Position numbers and translations under genes: made by a program. The notes below the pieces were generated by a model. The model saw only the letters and a list, made by a program, of their open reading frames with translations, made no database searches and was not told where the DNA came from. This document shows positions 11,801 through 21,750 of a DNA stretch of 64,000 nt, piece by piece. The first letter of the stretch is position 1. Each line of letters begins with the position of its first letter. The DNA is taken from positions 59,059,632 to 59,123,631 of the forward strand of contig CM060322.1 in NCBI GenBank assembly GCA_030674155.1. Direction: 5' to 3'. The DNA comes from Stramonita haemastoma. Its lineage: Eukaryota; Mollusca; Gastropoda; Neogastropoda; Muricidae.

Positions 11801-12392
11801 CGTAATTACTTCACAGCTTTGAGGAAGATGTTGATCAAGAGGTAAAGAGGGTTGGTTTTTTTTTTTTTAATAATGAAGTGAAATGAATCTGTTTACTGTG
11901 GTTACTAATACACTTTATCTAAAGAAAATACCAGAAATATGTTGGGTTACAAGCATGCACAAAATTAAACAAAAAAAGTACACATCAGTTCGTTGGACAT
12001 CATATATCAAGTTTTAAAAATTTAGATTCCGATGTAATAACCATTCACTGCTGGTCAAAAAGGTTAATGAATGGCATTGCACATGTATGAAAACGAAAAA
12101 CTGTAATATGAATAATAAGTCCAGTTTTTGCTTCAGAATGTACCATTACATTGAATCTGTATCCAAGATCGTTTATGTTCTATGTATTTTGTTCTGATAA
12201 AAAGATGTAAAATTGAGTATTTAAAAAAAAAAAAATCAAATGTGATATTGAATGAAATTGCTTAAAAAAAAAGACTTTGAAATTTTTGTCACAATAGGTT
12301 ATAGTTGTTTCATGAAATCATTCCCCAATGGGTTCACAAGTTAAAATATCAAAATTAGAATTTTGAATCGTATCTTAATAATGGTCACAGAA
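11801..12392. other. Unique AT-rich non-coding DNA
   Basis: Several A-runs and T-runs, no recognisable gene or transposon. Confidence 0.4.
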
Positions 12393-12491
12393 CTCCACAC
12401 ACACAGAGAGACACACTCACACACACACACACACATCCACAAATGCCCCCCCCCCCCCCCCCCCCCGTACATACATACATACATACATACA

Positions 12492-12523
<32 letters not shown>

Positions 12524-12569
12524 CATACATTATATAACTGGCATTTTTTTCTACACACACACACACACA

Positions 12570-12604
<35 letters not shown>
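12393..12604. repeat. Compound (AC)n, poly-C, (ATAC)n, (AC)n
   Basis: AC tracts at 12393-12435 and 12554-12604 flank a C-run at about 12447-12466 and an (ATAC)n block at about 12468-12522. The Met-Tyr-Val-Cys frames on the minus strand derive from ATAC repeats. Confidence 0.92.
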
Positions 12605-12605
<1 letters not shown>

Positions 12606-12788
12606 ACTCTCACACTCGCTCACAACCTTTCTCCTGTCTCTCTCTCTATTTGTCTTACAGGTTTGCTTACACTTTTTCCTGTCCTTGTGTTGTCAGATCG
12701 CTGCCCGGTGTAACAGGACCAAAGGACCCCCACCACAGTCCCCACTCCTTCCTTCATCTGCCCAGCATGCCACAGAACATGCTCCTCT

Positions 12789-13019
12789 TCACATATCGGC
12801 CTCTTCAGTGCAGTCACCACAGGGCTTGTAGACACGGAAACCATCTCCATTCTTCCCATGATCCTGGCAGGTGAGGAACCAGCCATCATCGTCTTCTTCT
12901 TCAGAGGTGCAGCGGTCACAGTGAGTGAAGTTGTCAACAAGGACTGGAGGTAGATGCCACTGCTGGGATGGGGTCCAGACCTCTTCATGGTATGGTAGGC
13001 ATGTGGGTTTATTGCTCTG
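12789..13019 (-). CDS. Possible 3'-terminal exon with paired cysteines
   Basis: Open for 76 codons before a TGA at 12789-12791. It reads with protein-like composition, including VDNFTHCDRCTSEEEDDDG and GFRVYKPCGDCTEEADM. Two C-x2-C pairs plus a lone Cys-x2-His (TCQDH) suggest metal binding, but I recognise no family. Upstream on the minus strand a pyrimidine-rich tract (CCTTTCCTCCTCCACTCCC) precedes AG dinucleotides near 13050-13020, so an acceptor is possible. No start codon lies in the frame, as expected for an internal or terminal exon. Competing view: a plus-strand exon at about 12706-12869 bounded by TTGTCAG and CAG|GTGAGG. Coding status is inferred from composition only. Confidence 0.33.
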   Translation of the reverse strand, partial: QSNKPTCLPYHEEVWTPSQQWHLPPVLVDNFTHCDRCTSEEEDDDGWFLTCQDHGKNGDGFRVYKPCGDCTEEADM

Positions 13020-14129
13020 TTAGCCCCTGGGTAACTAAGGATTGGGAGTGGAGGAGGAAAGGCTTCAGCAAAGCCCTGAAGCGCTTCAGTGCTTGAGACC
13101 TGGAGCATGTGCTCCTCCTCAAACGCTCAGACAGCAACCGGTGTGTCTGTCATAGGAGCAAAAGTGCGTTGCGCTGCCGTCAGCGCCTGACAAGTCAGAC
13201 CCGCATGTCTGATTTTGGCATGGATCTGGAGCACAAGCCGACATGGGCTTTTCCTCAAGAATTGGGATGTTTAATCCCAGTGCCTGTGGTCATGACTGAT
13301 GAAGTCCATTGCAGGTTTTCAGATCCTGTCAGCCTGAACTGTAGCACTGCTGAAGCATTCGCAGCCGAATAGAATCTGCCATGTGTGCGCTCGAAACACT
13401 TCAGGGGCCAATATTTCTGGAGCAATGATCAGCTGCAGAGAGTCTGCTGTTCAGCCTAAAGTTGAGGGTGGAAAGAGGCAGAGGCACCGGCCATGCAGCC
13501 TCCACAGCTCAGCAGGCTCCCACTGTTCACAGGCATGGTGGAAAAACAGTCTGTGTTTACGGTGCTGACACAGGGATGTGACTTGGGTCACCCTGTTGCT
13601 TGCAATCCGATTACGTGTTGCCCCAAAAGTGCGCTTTAGGTTTGCCGATTGCGGTTTGCCGATTGCGTGTTGTCAGTTGCCTTCAAGTGATCACTGGGAA
13701 CCAAATTTCAGATTGCCTCAAGACCTCTTGCTTAAAAAATTAGAATCAAACAGAATAAAATAGGATGTAAAATTGAAAAAAAAAATTACACAAATTAAAC
13801 TAGGGAATAGTGAAAAAAGCCAATAAATTCTTAAAAAAATGAAACCCCAAAAGTAGATAAAAAGTCAGGCATTAAGAAATAAACCATGGTAGACTATAAT
13901 GATAGAATAAAACCTAAAAAGTAGATTAATTAAAAAAAAAAAAAAGCAGAGGAGAGCAATCTTTGTGACAGTGGTCTGGTGTGAGAAAACTCCACCTTCA
14001 GAGGCATTGGACAGTTTCCACGAGGGATGGAGATTCGGTCACACCCCACCTTTCTGTTCCCTCCTCCTGTCCTTATTCCATGGGAGTTTTAATGGGGGGA
14101 TAAAGTCATCATGTAGATCATACTGTTTG
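13020..14129. other. Unique DNA, mixed composition
   Basis: 13020-13560 is GC-balanced and could hold further exons, but I see no recognised domain. 13730-13960 is A-rich. A frame on the plus strand from 13109 (87 codons) has no family match that I know. Confidence 0.35.
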
Positions 14130-14345
14130 GTGGAATGGGCCCTCAGCAGTGTGGCATCGTCAGGAGAACTTTAACCTGCGTGTGTCACCACTTCAGCAGT
14201 TTTGGTGTCATCTGGGGAACTTTAACCTGCGTGTGTCACCACTTCAGCAGTTTTGGCGTCATCTGGGGAACTTTAACCTGCGTGTGTCACCACTTCAGAA
14301 GTAGTTTGGCGTCATCTGGGGAACTTTAAACCTACGTGTGTCCTT
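14130..14345. repeat. 51-bp minisatellite, 4 copies
   Basis: The unit holds GTGTGTCACCACTTCAGCAG followed by TTTTGGTGTCATCTGGGGAACTTTAACCTGC. It is the left end of a longer array whose unit changes progressively to the right. Confidence 0.9.
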
Positions 14346-14770
14346 CGGCTTCTTACTGGCATGTCTGGGGAAAATTTCAAGCAAAACTTGGTGTGTCATG
14401 ACTTCAGCACTTTATTGCCGCTGTTGGTAAACTCCAATCAAAACCTGGTGTGTCACTGCTTCAGCATCCTTCCTGTCATCAGGTAACTCCAGTCAAAACC
14501 TGGTGTGTCACTGCTTCAGCATCCTACTGTCATCAGGTAAACTCCAAGTCAAAACCTGTGTGTGTCACTGCTTCAGCATCCTACTGTCATCAGGTAACTC
14601 CAGTCAAAACCTGGTGTTCACGCTTCAGCATCCTTACTGTCATCAGGTAAACTCCAGTCAAAACCTGGTGTGTCATGCTTCAGCATCCTTACTGTCATCA
14701 GGTAAACTCCAGTCAAAACCTGCGTGTGTCACTGCTTCAGCATCACTGCGTCATGTGGGGAAGTCCATCC
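14346..14770. repeat. 54-bp minisatellite related to the 51-bp array
   Basis: The unit holds GTGTCACTGCTTCAGCATCC then TACTGTCATCAGGTAACTCC and AGTCAAAACCTG, about 6-7 copies. It is clearly homologous, in register, to the 51-bp unit (GTGTCAC..CTTCAGCA..GTCATC.GG..AACT). Confidence 0.9.
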
Positions 14771-14774
14771 AGAA

Positions 14775-15253
14775 CCTGCATGGTACAGTTCACAAGTCAG
14801 TTGGTCAGTCTGTGTTTATCAATCAACAACCTGGGATCAGCTCACAAGTCAGTTTGTCATGTCTGGTGATCTATCAAAACTCGTTAATCAACTCAGATCA
14901 CTGCTGTCATGTCAATCCAATCAATCCTGGGATCACACACAGTCAGTTTGTCAGTCTGTGTTATATCAATCAATCAATCCTGGGATCAGCCACAATCAGT
15001 TGTCAGCTCGTGTTTCAATCAATCATCCGGAATCCAGCCACAAGTCAGTTTGTCAGTCTGTGTTTATCAATCAATCAATCCTGGGATCCAGCCACAAGTC
15101 AGTTTGTCATCTGTGTTATAATCAATCAATAGTCTGTGTTTATCAATCAATCAATCCTGGGATCCAGCCACAAGTCAGTTTGTCAGTCTGTGTTAATTAA
15201 TCAATCAATAGTCTGTGTTTATCAATCAATCAATCCTGGGATCCAGCCACCAA
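14775..15253. repeat. 50-bp minisatellite
   Basis: The unit holds CAATCAATCCTGGGATCCAG then CCACAAGTCAGTTTGTCAGT and CTGTGTTTAT, with about 8-9 copies including partial ones. It abuts the 54-bp array through a transitional segment (14750-14830). Confidence 0.9.
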
Positions 15254-15284
15254 GAGTCTCCTGTTTTAGGAAACTTTAACCCTG

Positions 15285-15478
15285 GAGTCAAGATCAGTGC
15301 TGACTCTGCTCCTCCTAAAGTCTTTCGGTTTAGACTGTAAACTTAGGCCTTGTATGCAAACATACATAGGACATCTTGCGCACATGTGAAAAATCTATTC
15401 TACCTTTTGGAAGAGTAGGCCATTTCATGCTGGAAGGAACGGATGGCAAAATTTACAGTAAAGAAAAGTGCATGCTGA
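15285..15478 (+). mobile_element. SINE fragment (same family as 42257)
   Basis: It matches the central and 3' parts of the SINE at 42257: GGAGTCAAGATCAGTGCTGA, CTTTCGGTTTAGACTGTAAA, CATCTTGCGCACATGTGA, AAGAGTAGGCCAT and GATGGCAAAATTTACAGTA. The tRNA-like head is missing and it is more diverged. The 97-codon frame from 15376 begins inside it and is not a gene. Confidence 0.8.
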
Positions 15479-16080
15479 TAGGTGTTTCTCAAGACGCTCT
15501 CCATCCCCAAAGATGTACTAGCAGCTGCCTTGGTGGTGGGCAGAAACAGTTGCCTGTGCTTACTACTGGTGTACCTCAAAGCTCTACCCAAGAAAAGAAA
15601 GATCTTTTAAAGATAAAAACAACCATCCCCAAAGTTGGAATACAGAGAGCTACATTATGGGCGGTTTAAAAAACAAGAAAAGTTGCACACACAGTCTCTC
15701 TATTAATGAACCCCAGAGCTGTAGCCGAGGAATGAAAAAAAATTACTCCCATTTTCATCTTGGTTTCAAATGTTATCATCTTTCTGCACCCTGTCTGCTA
15801 TGCTAGAGTTGGTTTCATCTGACAGTATTGCTGCTACATAGGAGTTTAAAAAAAAAGAATTATTTAACACCAAAAAAAAAGACGGTAAACATTATGTGTA
15901 AAAAGTCGATGTATTTAGTATAAAATTAAAATTGTCATGCCTAAATTCTTGTAAAAATGTTGAAAAATGTTCTAAAAAGTCATTGATCACTGGTGTTGCC
16001 AAACCAAGGGGAATAACTGACAGGTGCAAGGGGTCTGAAATATCTTGGGCACAGGGTCTGTCACAGTGTTCCTCTGTTGT
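15479..16080. other. Unique non-coding DNA
   Basis: No domain recognised; A-rich around 15850-15890. Confidence 0.4.
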
Positions 16081-16084
16081 TGTG

Positions 16085-16190
16085 CGTTAATTCATGATTT
16101 GTTTCTTGCACTCTTTTTGTGTTTTTTCCCCTATTTTAAATTTTGTGTTGTGATGTGTTTTACCAGGAACCATTTGTCAATGTGATGAAC
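16085..16190 (+). other. Acceptor-like lead segment of composite module 1
   Basis: A T-rich tract ending TTTTACCAGGAACCATTTG. The same arrangement recurs at 17500-17600 (TTTTGCCAGGTACCATATG) and, weaker, at 21440-21495. It resembles a 3' splice site followed by exon start, but could simply be the conserved flank of a duplicated repeat block. Confidence 0.4.
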
Positions 16191-16815
16191 AGTGGCAGTG
16201 GGACCTCCCCATCAGGAACTGTCACCTGTCAGTGGGACCCTCCCCATCAGGAACTGTCACCTGTCAGTGGGACCCTCCCCATCAGGAACTGTCACCTGTC
16301 AGTGGGACCCTCCCCATCAGGAACTGTCACCTGTCAGTGGGACCCTCCCCATCAGGAACTGTCACCTGTCAGTGGGACCCTCCCCATCAGGAACTGTCAC
16401 CTGTCAGTGGGACCCTCCCCATCAGGAACTGTCACCTGTCAGTGGGACCCTCCCCATCAGAACTGTCACCTGTCAGAGGGACCCTCCCCATCAGGAACTC
16501 ACCTGTCAGTGGGATCCTCCCCATCAGGAACTGTCACCTGTCAGGGGACCCTCCCCATCAGGAACTGTCACTGTCAGAGGGACCCTCCCCATCAGGAACT
16601 CACCTGTCAGTGGGACCTCCCCATCAGGAACTGTCACCTGTCAGAGGGACCCTCCCCATCAGGAACTGTCACCTGTCAGTGGGACCCTCCCCATCAGGAA
16701 CTGTCACCTGTCAGTGGGACCCTCCCCATCAGGAACTGTCACCTGTCAGTGGGACCCTCCCCATCAGGAACTGTCATCTGTCAGTGGGACCCTCCCCATC
16801 AGGAACTGTCCCCAC
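16190..16815. repeat. 35-bp minisatellite, about 18 copies
   Basis: The unit holds GTGGGACCCTCCCCATCAGG then AACTGTCACCTGTCA. Copies are almost identical with a few deletions of 1-4 bp. The period is not a multiple of three and the unit has no stop, so all three plus-strand frames stay open for about 240 codons; none is credible as a gene. Confidence 0.96.
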
Positions 16816-16908
16816 CTGTCAGCTTGTCACGTGGAATGCTACCAGTCAGACGTCATGCAGCCTGCTGATGTGGAAACCAGACATGGAACTTCACCACTGG
16901 GCAAGGTG

Positions 16909-17180
16909 GAATTTCACTGACAAATCTGCTGTCAACCATTTAAAATGTTGTGCAGTGGTGAGAATTCACTGACAAATCTGCTGTCAACCATTTAAAATGT
17001 GTGCAGTGTGAGAATTTCACTGACAATCTGCTGTCAACTATTTAAATGTTGTGCAGTGGTGAGAATTTCACTGACAAATCTGCTGCTGTCAACTATTTAA
17101 AATGTTGTGCAGTGGTGAGAATTTCACTACAAATCTGCTGCTGTCAAATATTTAAAATGTTGTGCAGTCTAAAAATTCAG
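16909..17180. repeat. 52-55-bp AT-rich minisatellite, 5 copies
   Basis: The unit holds AATTTCACTGACAAATCTGC then TGTCAACTATTTAAAATGTT and GTGCAGTGGTGAG. The last copy ends GTGCAGTCTAAAAATTCAG, which matches the 60-bp satellite starting at 17849, so the two arrays share ancestry. Confidence 0.9.
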
Positions 17181-17608
17181 AGATTCTCTTGAATCAAAGA
17201 CAGATATATCAACCTGTACACTTTTTTCCTTCAAAAGTTTCCAGTTCTTTACCAACTATGCATTGAAATGAGGTGTGTAAAATATGCCATTATTGATGAA
17301 AAGTTCATGTCTGCTATAATAGTGTTTCAAAATAATGAAGCAAGTTTCAAACTGTAATATTGTTTGTGGAATGTTTGCCTCTAGATACCAGTCAGTGAAT
17401 GAAGAGAAATAACTGATACAGCATCTAGGATTTGTGTGCCTAGCCACATGATCTGTCACTGTTTCTCAGTGTTCTGTCTTTGCCAGTCAGTTGTTCATCT
17501 GCCATTTTTTTTTTTTCTTTTTCATTTTGTTGTTTTTACATTTTTAATGTTTGGTATGTAGTGTTTTGCCAGGTACCATATGTTGAACAGTCCAGTCAAG
17601 ACCATCCC
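17181..17608. other. Unique DNA and lead segment of composite module 2
   Basis: No gene. 17500-17608 has a T-rich tract ending TTTTGCCAGGTACCATATG, homologous to the segment before the 35-bp array. Confidence 0.5.
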
Positions 17609-17707
17609 CATCAGGCACTACAGGTCACCATCAGGCACTACAGGTCACCATCAGGCACTACAGGTCACCATCAGGCACTACAGGTCACCATCAGGCACTC
17701 CAGTCAC
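17609..17707. repeat. 20-bp minisatellite, 5 copies
   Basis: The unit is CATCAGGCACTACAGGTCAC; the last copy ends CACTCCAGTCACC. It occupies the place in module 2 that the 35-bp array (also containing CCCATCAGGAAC) holds in module 1. Confidence 0.95.
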
Positions 17708-17744
17708 CCCCCCCCCCCCCCCCCTCACCCCCCCCCCCCCCCCC
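17707..17744. repeat. Two poly-C runs
   Basis: C-runs of about 18 and 17 separated by TCA. Lengths are probably approximate. Confidence 0.85.
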
Positions 17745-17848
17745 TGTCAGCCAAATCCAGTGGAAAAGCTGCGGAAGCCATGATGTCCTGCCAGCCTGCA
17801 GGGAATGAAACCCAAACATCAGGTACTCTATCTGGACAGAGTGAAGGT

Positions 17849-20800
17849 TACAATTTCACTTCTGTGCCGTTTTACTATTTAAAATGTCATGCAGTCTAAA
17901 AGTTAAATTACAATTTCACTTCTGTGCCGTTTTACTATTTAAAATGTCATGCAGTCTAAAAGTTAAATTACAATTTCACTTCTGTGCCGTTTTTACTATT
18001 TAAAATGTCATGCAGTCTAAAAGTTAAATTACAATTTCACTTCTGTGCCGTTTTACTATTTAAAATGTCATGCAGTCTAAAAGTTAAATTACAATTTCAC
18101 TTCTGTGCCGTTTTACTATTTAAAATGTCATGCAGTCTAAAAGTTAAATTACAATTTCACTTCTGTGCTGTTTTACTATTTAAAATGTCATGCAGTCTAA
18201 AAGTTAAATTACAATTTCACTTCTGTGCCATTTCACTATTTAAAATGTCATGCAGTCTAAAAGTTAAATTACAATTTCACTTCTGTGCCGTTTTACTATT
18301 TAAAATGTCATGCAGTCTAAAAGTTAAATTACAATTTCACTTCTGTGCCGTTTTACTATTTAAAATGTCATGCAGTCTAAAAGTTAAATTATAATTTCAC
18401 TTCTGTGCCGTTTTACTATTTTAAATGTCATGCAGTCTAAAAGTTAAATTACAATTTCACTTCTGTGCCGTTTAACTATTTAAAATGTCATGCAGTCAAA
18501 AAGTTAAATTACAATTTCACTTCTGTGCCGTTTCACTATTTAAAATGTCATGCAGTCTAAAAGTTAAATTACAATTTCACTGCTGTCCCGTTTACTATTT
18601 AAAATGTCATGCAGTCTAAAAGTTAAATTACAATCTTACATTCTATGCCGTTTCACTAGTTAAATGTCTTGCTAGTCTAAAAGTTTAATTACATTTACAT
18701 CTGTGCCGTTGAATATTTAAAATGTCTTGCAGTCTAAAGTTAAATTACAATTTCACTTCTGTCCCGTTTCACTATTTAAAATGTCTTGCAGCTAAAGTTA
18801 AATTACAATTTCACTTTGTGCGTTTCACTATTAAAATGTCATGCAGTCTAAAGTTAAAATTACAATTTACTTCTGTGCCGTTTCACTATTAAAATGTCAT
18901 GCATCTAAGTTAATTACAATTTCACTTCTTTGCCAGTTTTACTATTTAAATTCGTGCAGTTAAGTTAAATTACATTTCTTCTGTGCCGTTTTCTATTTAT
19001 GTGTGCAGTCTAAAAGTTAATTACAATTTAAACTTCTGTGCAGTTTTTACTATTAAATGTGTGCAGTCCTAAAGTTAAATTACAATTTCCCCTTCTGTGC
19101 CGTTTTACTATTTAAAATTCGTGCAGTCTAAAGTACATTACAATTCACTTCTGTACCAGTTTACTATTAAATGTCGTGCAGTCTACAAGTTAATTACAAT
19201 TTCACTTCTGTGCCGTTTTACTATTTACATGTCGTGCAGGTCTAAAGTAAATTACAATTTCACTTCTGTGCCGTTTCACTATTTAAAATGTCATGCATCT
19301 AAAGTTAAATTACAATTGCACTCATGTGCCGTTTCACATTTTAATGTCATGACAGTCTAAAGTTAAATTACAATTTCACTCTAGGTCCGATTCACTATTT
19401 TAATGTCACCATCAAAGTTAAATTACAATTCACTACTGTGCCGTTCACTATTAAATGTCATGCGTCTAAAAGTTAAATACATTTCACTCATGTGCCGTTC
19501 ACTATTAAAAGCTCATGCAGTCTAGAAGTAATTACAATTTCACTTCTGGTTCACTATTAAAATGTCTGCAGTCTAGAAGTTAAATTACAATTTCACTTCT
19601 GTGCCGTTTCACTATTTAAAATGTCATGCAGTCTAAAAGTTAAATTACAATTTCACTTCTGTGCCGTTTTACTATTTAAATGTCATGCAGTCTAAAAGTT
19701 AAATTACAATTTCACTTCTGTGCCGTTTCACTATTTAAAATGTCATGCAGTCTAGAAGTTAAATTACAATTTCACTTCTGTGCGTTTCACTATTTAAAAT
19801 GTCATGCAGTCTAAAAGTTAATTACAATTTCACTTCTGTGCGTTTTAACTATTTAAAATGTTATGCAGTCTAAAAGTTGAATTACAATTTCACTTCTGTG
19901 CGTTTTACTATTTAAAATGTCATGCAGTCTAAAGTTGAATTACAATTTCACTTCTGTGCCGTTTTAACTATTTAAAATGTCATGTAGTCTAAAAGTTAAA
20001 TTACAATTTCACTTCTTGCCGTTTACTATTTTAAAATGTCATGCAGTCTAAAAGTTAAATTACAATTTCACTTCTGTGCCGTTTCACTATTTAAAATGTC
20101 ATGCAGTCTAAAAGTTAAATTACAATTTCACTTCTGTCGTTTTAACTATTTAAAATGTCATGCAGTCTAAAAGTTAATTACAATTTCACTTCTGTACGTT
20201 TTAACTATTTAAAATGTCATGCAGTCTAAAAGTTAAATTACAATTTCACTTCTGTACCGTTTTACTATTTAAAATGTTCATGCAGTCTAGAAGTTAAATT
20301 ACAATTTCACTTCTGTCCGTTTAACTATTTAAAATGTTATGCAGTCAAAAAGTTAAATTACAATTTCACTTTCGTTTAACTATTTAAAATGTATGCAGTC
20401 TAAAAGTTAAATTACAATTTCACTTTGTCACGTTTTAACTATTTAAAATGTCTGCAGTCTAAAAGTTAAATTACAATTTCACTTCTGTGCGTTTTACTAT
20501 TTAAATGTTTGCAGTCTAGAAGTTGAATTACAATTTCACTTCTGTGCTGTTTTACTATTTAAATGTTATGCAGTCTAAAAGTTAAATTACAATTTCACTT
20601 ATGTGCCGTTTTACTATTTAAAATGTCATGTAGTCTAAAAGTTAAATTACAATTTCACTTCTGTGCGTTTTACTATTTAAAATGTTATGCAGTCTAAAGT
20701 TAAATTACAATTTCACTTCTGTGCCATTTCACTATTTAAAATGTATGCAGTCTAAAAGTTAAATTACAATTTCACTTCTGTGCCATTTACACTATTTAAA

Positions 20801-21118
20801 ATGTCATGCAGTCTAAAAGTTAAATTACAATTTCACTTCTGTCCCATTTAACTATTTAAAATGTCTTGCAGTCTAAAAGTTAAATTACAATTTCACTTTG
20901 TCCGTTTCACTATTTTAAATATCATGCAGTCTAAAAGTTAAATTACAATTTCACTTCTGTCCGTTTTAACTATTTAAATGTTATGCAGTCTAAAAGTTAA
21001 ATTACAATTTACTTCTGTGCCATTTCACTATTTTAAAATGTATGCAGTCTAAAGTTAAATTACAATTTCACTTCTGTGCCATTTCACTATTTAAAATGTC
21101 ATGCTGTCTAGAAGTTAA
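17849..21118. repeat. 60-bp satellite, about 56 copies, 3.27 kb
   Basis: The unit holds AATTTCACTTCTGTGCCGTT then TTACTATTTAAAATGTCATG and CAGTCTAAAAGTTAAATTAC. The first ~12 units (17849-18580) are almost invariant and exactly 60 bp. Units at about 18590-19560 carry many single-base deletions and substitutions. Units from 19560 to 21118 are again similar, though with 1-3-bp deletions (56-60 bp). No spacers. Frames across it are repeat by-products. Confidence 0.97.
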
Positions 21119-21569
21119 GGTTTTCGGGTAAACAAAATACACCCACCTCCCCCCCTTAAAGTTGTCATTTAGTTCTTTAGCCATAAGTATGCAGTGATCT
21201 TAGAGGCCTTCCACAATGTGCATTTTGGATCCAAAGTTCTTGTGTGATATGTCTGTTTCAAAAACACCCAAATGTAATTTTAAGAAAAATGTTTGTGGAA
21301 CATTTTCCAAAGTGTCCATAAATTACTGACAGAGGGTAAGAAGTCTTACAAGTCTTAGCCATACATTAGTAATGTATATAATCCTACTTGTGACTGTTTA
21401 TTTGTTGTTCATCAGTTGTACATATTTTCTTACTTTTGTTGGACTGTTCCTGTTTTAATGTTTGTGATGTGACTGTTCCAGTTCCAATGAGCGAACAGTT
21501 GGTCATCCAGCACATGACAGCGCAGTCCTGTAATGCTGGTGAGATCGCTGACTCTGACACACCAAATCC
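21119..21569. other. Unique DNA with a third acceptor-like segment
   Basis: 21440-21495 (TTTTAATGTTTGTGATGTGA, then CTGTTCCAGTTCCAATGAGC) resembles the lead segments at 16085 and 17500. No protein domain recognised. Confidence 0.4.
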
Positions 21570-21750
21570 TGTCAGCATGCGGGGTGATGCATCGTGACTC
21601 ATGACAGCAGCCAGTCCCCTGTCAGCAGTGCTGTGGTTGATGCATCGCTGACATCATGACAGCAGCCAGTCCCTGTCAGCAGTGCTGGGGTTGATGCACG
21701 CTGCATCATGAGCACCGTCCTGTAGCATCGGGTGATGCTCGCTGACCTTC
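21570..21750. repeat. ~57-bp minisatellite, 3 copies
   Basis: The unit holds TCATGACAGCAGCCAGTCCC then CTGTCAGCAGTGCTGTGGTT and GATGCATCGCTGA; the third copy is degraded. Confidence 0.85.

Noticed and set aside
15376..15669. 97-codon plus-strand frame as a gene
   Set aside because: Its first third lies in a SINE fragment and the rest has no recognisable feature.
16192..16972. Three overlapping ~240-codon plus-strand frames
   Set aside because: All derive from the stop-free 35-bp repeat.
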